A stretch of 6,617 bases of DNA, from NCBI GenBank assembly GCA_030446945.1, contig JAUJMI010000214.1, forward strand, positions 1-6,617, written 5' to 3'. Source of the stretch: Longimicrobium sp. GTDB lineage: Bacteria > Gemmatimonadota > Gemmatimonadetes > Longimicrobiales > Longimicrobiaceae. A program made the translations under genes and the position numbers. A model generated the notes under the pieces. That model was not told the DNA's origin. It worked only from the letters and a program-made list of their open reading frames with translations, and made no database searches. Each line of letters opens with the position of its first letter. The stretch's first letter is position 1. This document shows positions 5,767-6,617 of the stretch, piece after piece.

Positions 5767-6314
5767 GCCTCCACTCCTTCCGCGGGGACGAGGGACGAGG
5801 GGCTCAGCAGCGACCTCATCCGTGCCCGCGCCTTGAAAAGCTGGCTCTTGCAGGTGCCGGGGTTCACCCCCAGCACCTCCGCGATCTCTTCGTGCGTGTA
5901 CCCTTCTACGTCGTGCAGCACCAGCACGCGCCGCATCCCTTCGGGGAGCTTCTCCATCGCCCGCTCCAGCTTCAGGCGCAGGACGGCGTCCTCGCCCTGC
6001 GGCCGCACGGCGGCGGAGTGCTCTTCAAGCGGCGCCTCTCGCCCGCTGCGCCGCTCCCGTGACCTGCGGCCGTGGAGTGCGCTGTTGACCGCGATCCGGT
6101 GGAGCCACGTGGTGAACGCCGACTCCCCCCGAAAGGCGGGGAGGGCGCGGATGGCGCGCAGCCAGGCGTCCTGCGCCCAGTCCTCGGCCAGCGTATCGTC
6201 GCCGGCCAGGCGGCGCACGACGGCGTACACGCGGCGTGCATGGCGCTGGTAAAGCGCCCGCACCGCCCCGCCATCGCCCCGCTTGGCTCGCTCGATCAGC
6301 TCCAGGTCTTCCAT
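5754..6314 (-). CDS. ECF (sigma-70 family group 4) RNA polymerase sigma factor, RpoE-like
   Basis: The protein is 186 residues, the size of an ECF sigma factor. It begins MEDLELIERAKRGD, a common ECF opening. Region 2 runs about 18-88, with ALYQRHARRVYAVVRRLAGD and the DNA-melting/-10 recognition stretch LAEDWAQDAWLRAIRALPAF (42-61), then FTTWLHRIAVNSALH (67-81). Region 4 runs about 114-170, with ERAMEKLPEGMRRVLVLHDV and the -35-binding helix-turn-helix GYTHEEIAEVLGVNPGTCKS (138-157), then the QLFKARARMR end. The next gene codes for its likely anti-sigma factor, overlapping by 13 bases. I chose ATG 6314 over the in-frame ATG 6338 because it matches the usual ECF N-terminus and because 6338 falls within the promoter-like -10 element. 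The frame is open further upstream to 6572, but that stretch is repeat-derived intergenic sequence. No strong Shine-Dalgarno sequence is visible. Confidence 0.93.
   Translation of the reverse strand: MEDLELIERAKRGDGGAVRALYQRHARRVYAVVRRLAGDDTLAEDWAQDAWLRAIRALPAFRGESAFTTWLHRIAVNSALHGRRSRERRSGREAPLEEHSAAVRPQGEDAVLRLKLERAMEKLPEGMRRVLVLHDVEGYTHEEIAEVLGVNPGTCKSQLFKARARMRSLLSPSSLVPAEGVEACST
5774..5779 (-). promoter_or_regulatory. Ribosome-binding site of the anti-sigma gene
   Basis: AAGGAG on the - strand, 7 bases before the ATG at 5766, sits inside the 3' coding end of the sigma gene. It supports the overlapping start and coupled translation. Confidence 0.7.
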
Positions 6315-6337
6315 GATCCGTTCACGGGTCCACAGCA

Positions 6338-6366
6338 TAGGATGCCGGGTCCCACGGAAGGGTTGC
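6338..6366 (-). promoter_or_regulatory. Putative ECF-type promoter of the sigma operon
   Basis: On the - strand GCAACC (6366-6361) is followed by 16 bases and then CATCCTA (6344-6338), 24 bases before the sigma start. ECF promoters commonly show an AAC-containing -35 box, a spacer of about 16 bases and a -10 box containing GTC or similar; I recall GCAACC/CGTCTA as one such type. The -10 here deviates (CATCCT). The placement would give a short leader of roughly 15 bases and suggests autoregulation. The GCAACC is also half of a short palindrome (6362-6374). Confidence 0.45.
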
Positions 6367-6374
6367 CGGGCAAC
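6362..6374. repeat. Short palindrome overlapping the sigma promoter -35
   Basis: GTTGCC-G-GGCAAC is a 6-1-6 inverted repeat. It overlaps the proposed -35 box on the - strand. It could be a small operator, or it may simply place GCAACC-like -35 motifs on both strands. No regulator can be assigned. Confidence 0.35.
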
Positions 6375-6385
6375 AGCGAACAGCA

Positions 6386-6460
6386 TCACACAGAAGAAAC
6401 CGCAAGCCACAGAGAACTGCTTTTGCCGTTCTTCCTCCGTGCCTCTGTGTCTCCGTGTGA
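6386..6460. repeat. Imperfect inverted-repeat intergenic element with three 8-bp CTCYGTGY units
   Basis: The ends are perfect inverted TCACAC (6386-6391) and GTGTGA (6455-6460). The arms contain CACAGAGAAC (6408-6417) facing GTTCT (6429-6433) and CTCTGTG (6443-6449), around a centre at about 6418-6428. The right arm is three tandem 8-mers: CTCCGTGC (6435-6442), CTCTGTGT (6443-6450) and CTCCGTGT (6451-6458). The base composition is lower in GC than the neighbouring genes. I recall similar CACAGAGGCACGGAG-type intergenic repeats, scattered in environmental bacterial genomes and often mis-annotated as small proteins reading HRGTEE. Function is unknown. It lies between the divergent sigma gene and the gene starting at 6572. 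Confidence 0.6.
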
Positions 6461-6462
6461 GG

Positions 6463-6512
6463 CCCGTCGTGTTGTCCCGCCCCAACGTTTCGCCGCGTCC
6501 GGTGGTATTGTC
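6463..6512. repeat. Pair of 14-bp imperfect direct repeats
   Basis: The segments 6463-6476 and 6499-6512 match at 11 of 14 bases and are spaced 36 bases apart. The three mismatches, plus the base just before, are exactly three bases apart. Read on the - strand in one frame, both give Asp-Asn-Thr-Thr-Gly with only third-position changes. They could be regulator sites for the divergent promoters, a remnant of coding sequence, or chance. Confidence 0.35.
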
Positions 6513-6571
6513 GTGCAGCAGGGCGACGGCGAGGCCGCGTCCGCACCTCCCGCACACTACGGTACACGGCA

Positions 6572-6617
6572 ATGAAGAGCTACGTTCGATACATGGTCGC
6601 CCTTACGCTGCTGGCCG
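6572..6617 (+). CDS. Start of a divergent gene, probably for an exported or membrane protein (3' end outside window)
   Basis: Only 15 codons are present: MKSYVRYMVALTLLA, followed by one base. A positively charged start leading into a hydrophobic stretch is typical of a signal peptide or membrane anchor. The frame is open to the window edge. No Shine-Dalgarno sequence is evident before the ATG at 6572, and a second in-frame ATG at 6593 is possible. The gene is transcribed away from the sigma operon. The product cannot be identified from this fragment. Confidence 0.5.
   Translation, partial: MKSYVRYMVALTLLA

Noticed and set aside
4479..6062. A 527-codon open frame on the + strand opposite the PDZ and anti-sigma genes
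   Set aside because: It is antisense to two genes with clear domains, has a low-complexity Arg/Pro/Gly/Ala composition, and no recognisable motif. Long antisense frames are expected at this GC content.
6315..6572. N-terminal extension of the sigma factor to an ATG at 6572
   Set aside because: The extension covers the promoter-like element, the palindrome and the intergenic repeat. It encodes repeat-type peptide (HRGTEE) with no relation to sigma factors, and would make the protein far longer than the family norm.
1..6617. CRISPR arrays, tRNA or rRNA genes, insertion sequences, phage or toxin-antitoxin genes
   Set aside because: I looked on both strands and found no spaced identical repeats, tRNA-like cloverleaf, transposase or integrase motif, or small toxin-like gene pair.

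Overview
The window is about 6.6 kb of very GC-rich bacterial chromosome with gene packing typical of a free-living bacterium. The best guess for the source is Gemmatimonadota, probably a Longimicrobium-like lineage. This rests on high GC, frequent GTG starts, an ECF sigma/anti-sigma pair whose anti-sigma has the helical C-terminal region I associate with that phylum, a monothiol ArsC-like protein and a DUF4105 membrane protein. It is an inference from remembered sequence patterns, not a database result.

Layout. On the + strand at the left edge are the C-terminal end of a pseudouridine-5'-phosphate glycosidase (psuG) and a complete 5-formyltetrahydrofolate cyclo-ligase gene. They overlap by 4 bases (GTGA), so they are probably co-translated. 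From about 997 to 3777 four - strand genes follow one another, read right to left: a DUF4105 (Lnb N-terminal domain) periplasmic/membrane protein, a small ArsC-family protein, the 16S rRNA methyltransferase RsmD, and an SSAT-like GNAT acetyltransferase that starts inside the end of rsmD. A strong intrinsic terminator at about 3851-3892 separates them from the next - strand transcription unit.

That next unit (3912-6314, - strand) is an envelope-signalling cassette. It encodes an ECF sigma factor, a membrane-spanning zinc-binding (HxxxCxxC) anti-sigma factor whose start overlaps the sigma gene, and an exported two-PDZ-domain protein 28 bases further on. A promoter-like sequence upstream of the sigma gene (GCAACC, 16 bases, CATCCT) resembles an ECF-type promoter and suggests autoregulation. 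The first 15 codons of a divergent + strand gene, probably for an exported protein, begin at 6572.

The intergenic region 6339-6571 holds the least explained DNA: an imperfect inverted-repeat element of about 75 bp with three tandem 8-bp CTCYGTGY units, a short palindrome, and a pair of direct repeats whose mismatches fall every third base. Most genes are ordinary. I see no clear new biological system. The items most worth following up are the sigma/anti-sigma/PDZ cassette with its promoter, the intergenic repeat, and the DUF4105 protein with a permuted papain-like His/Cys signature.
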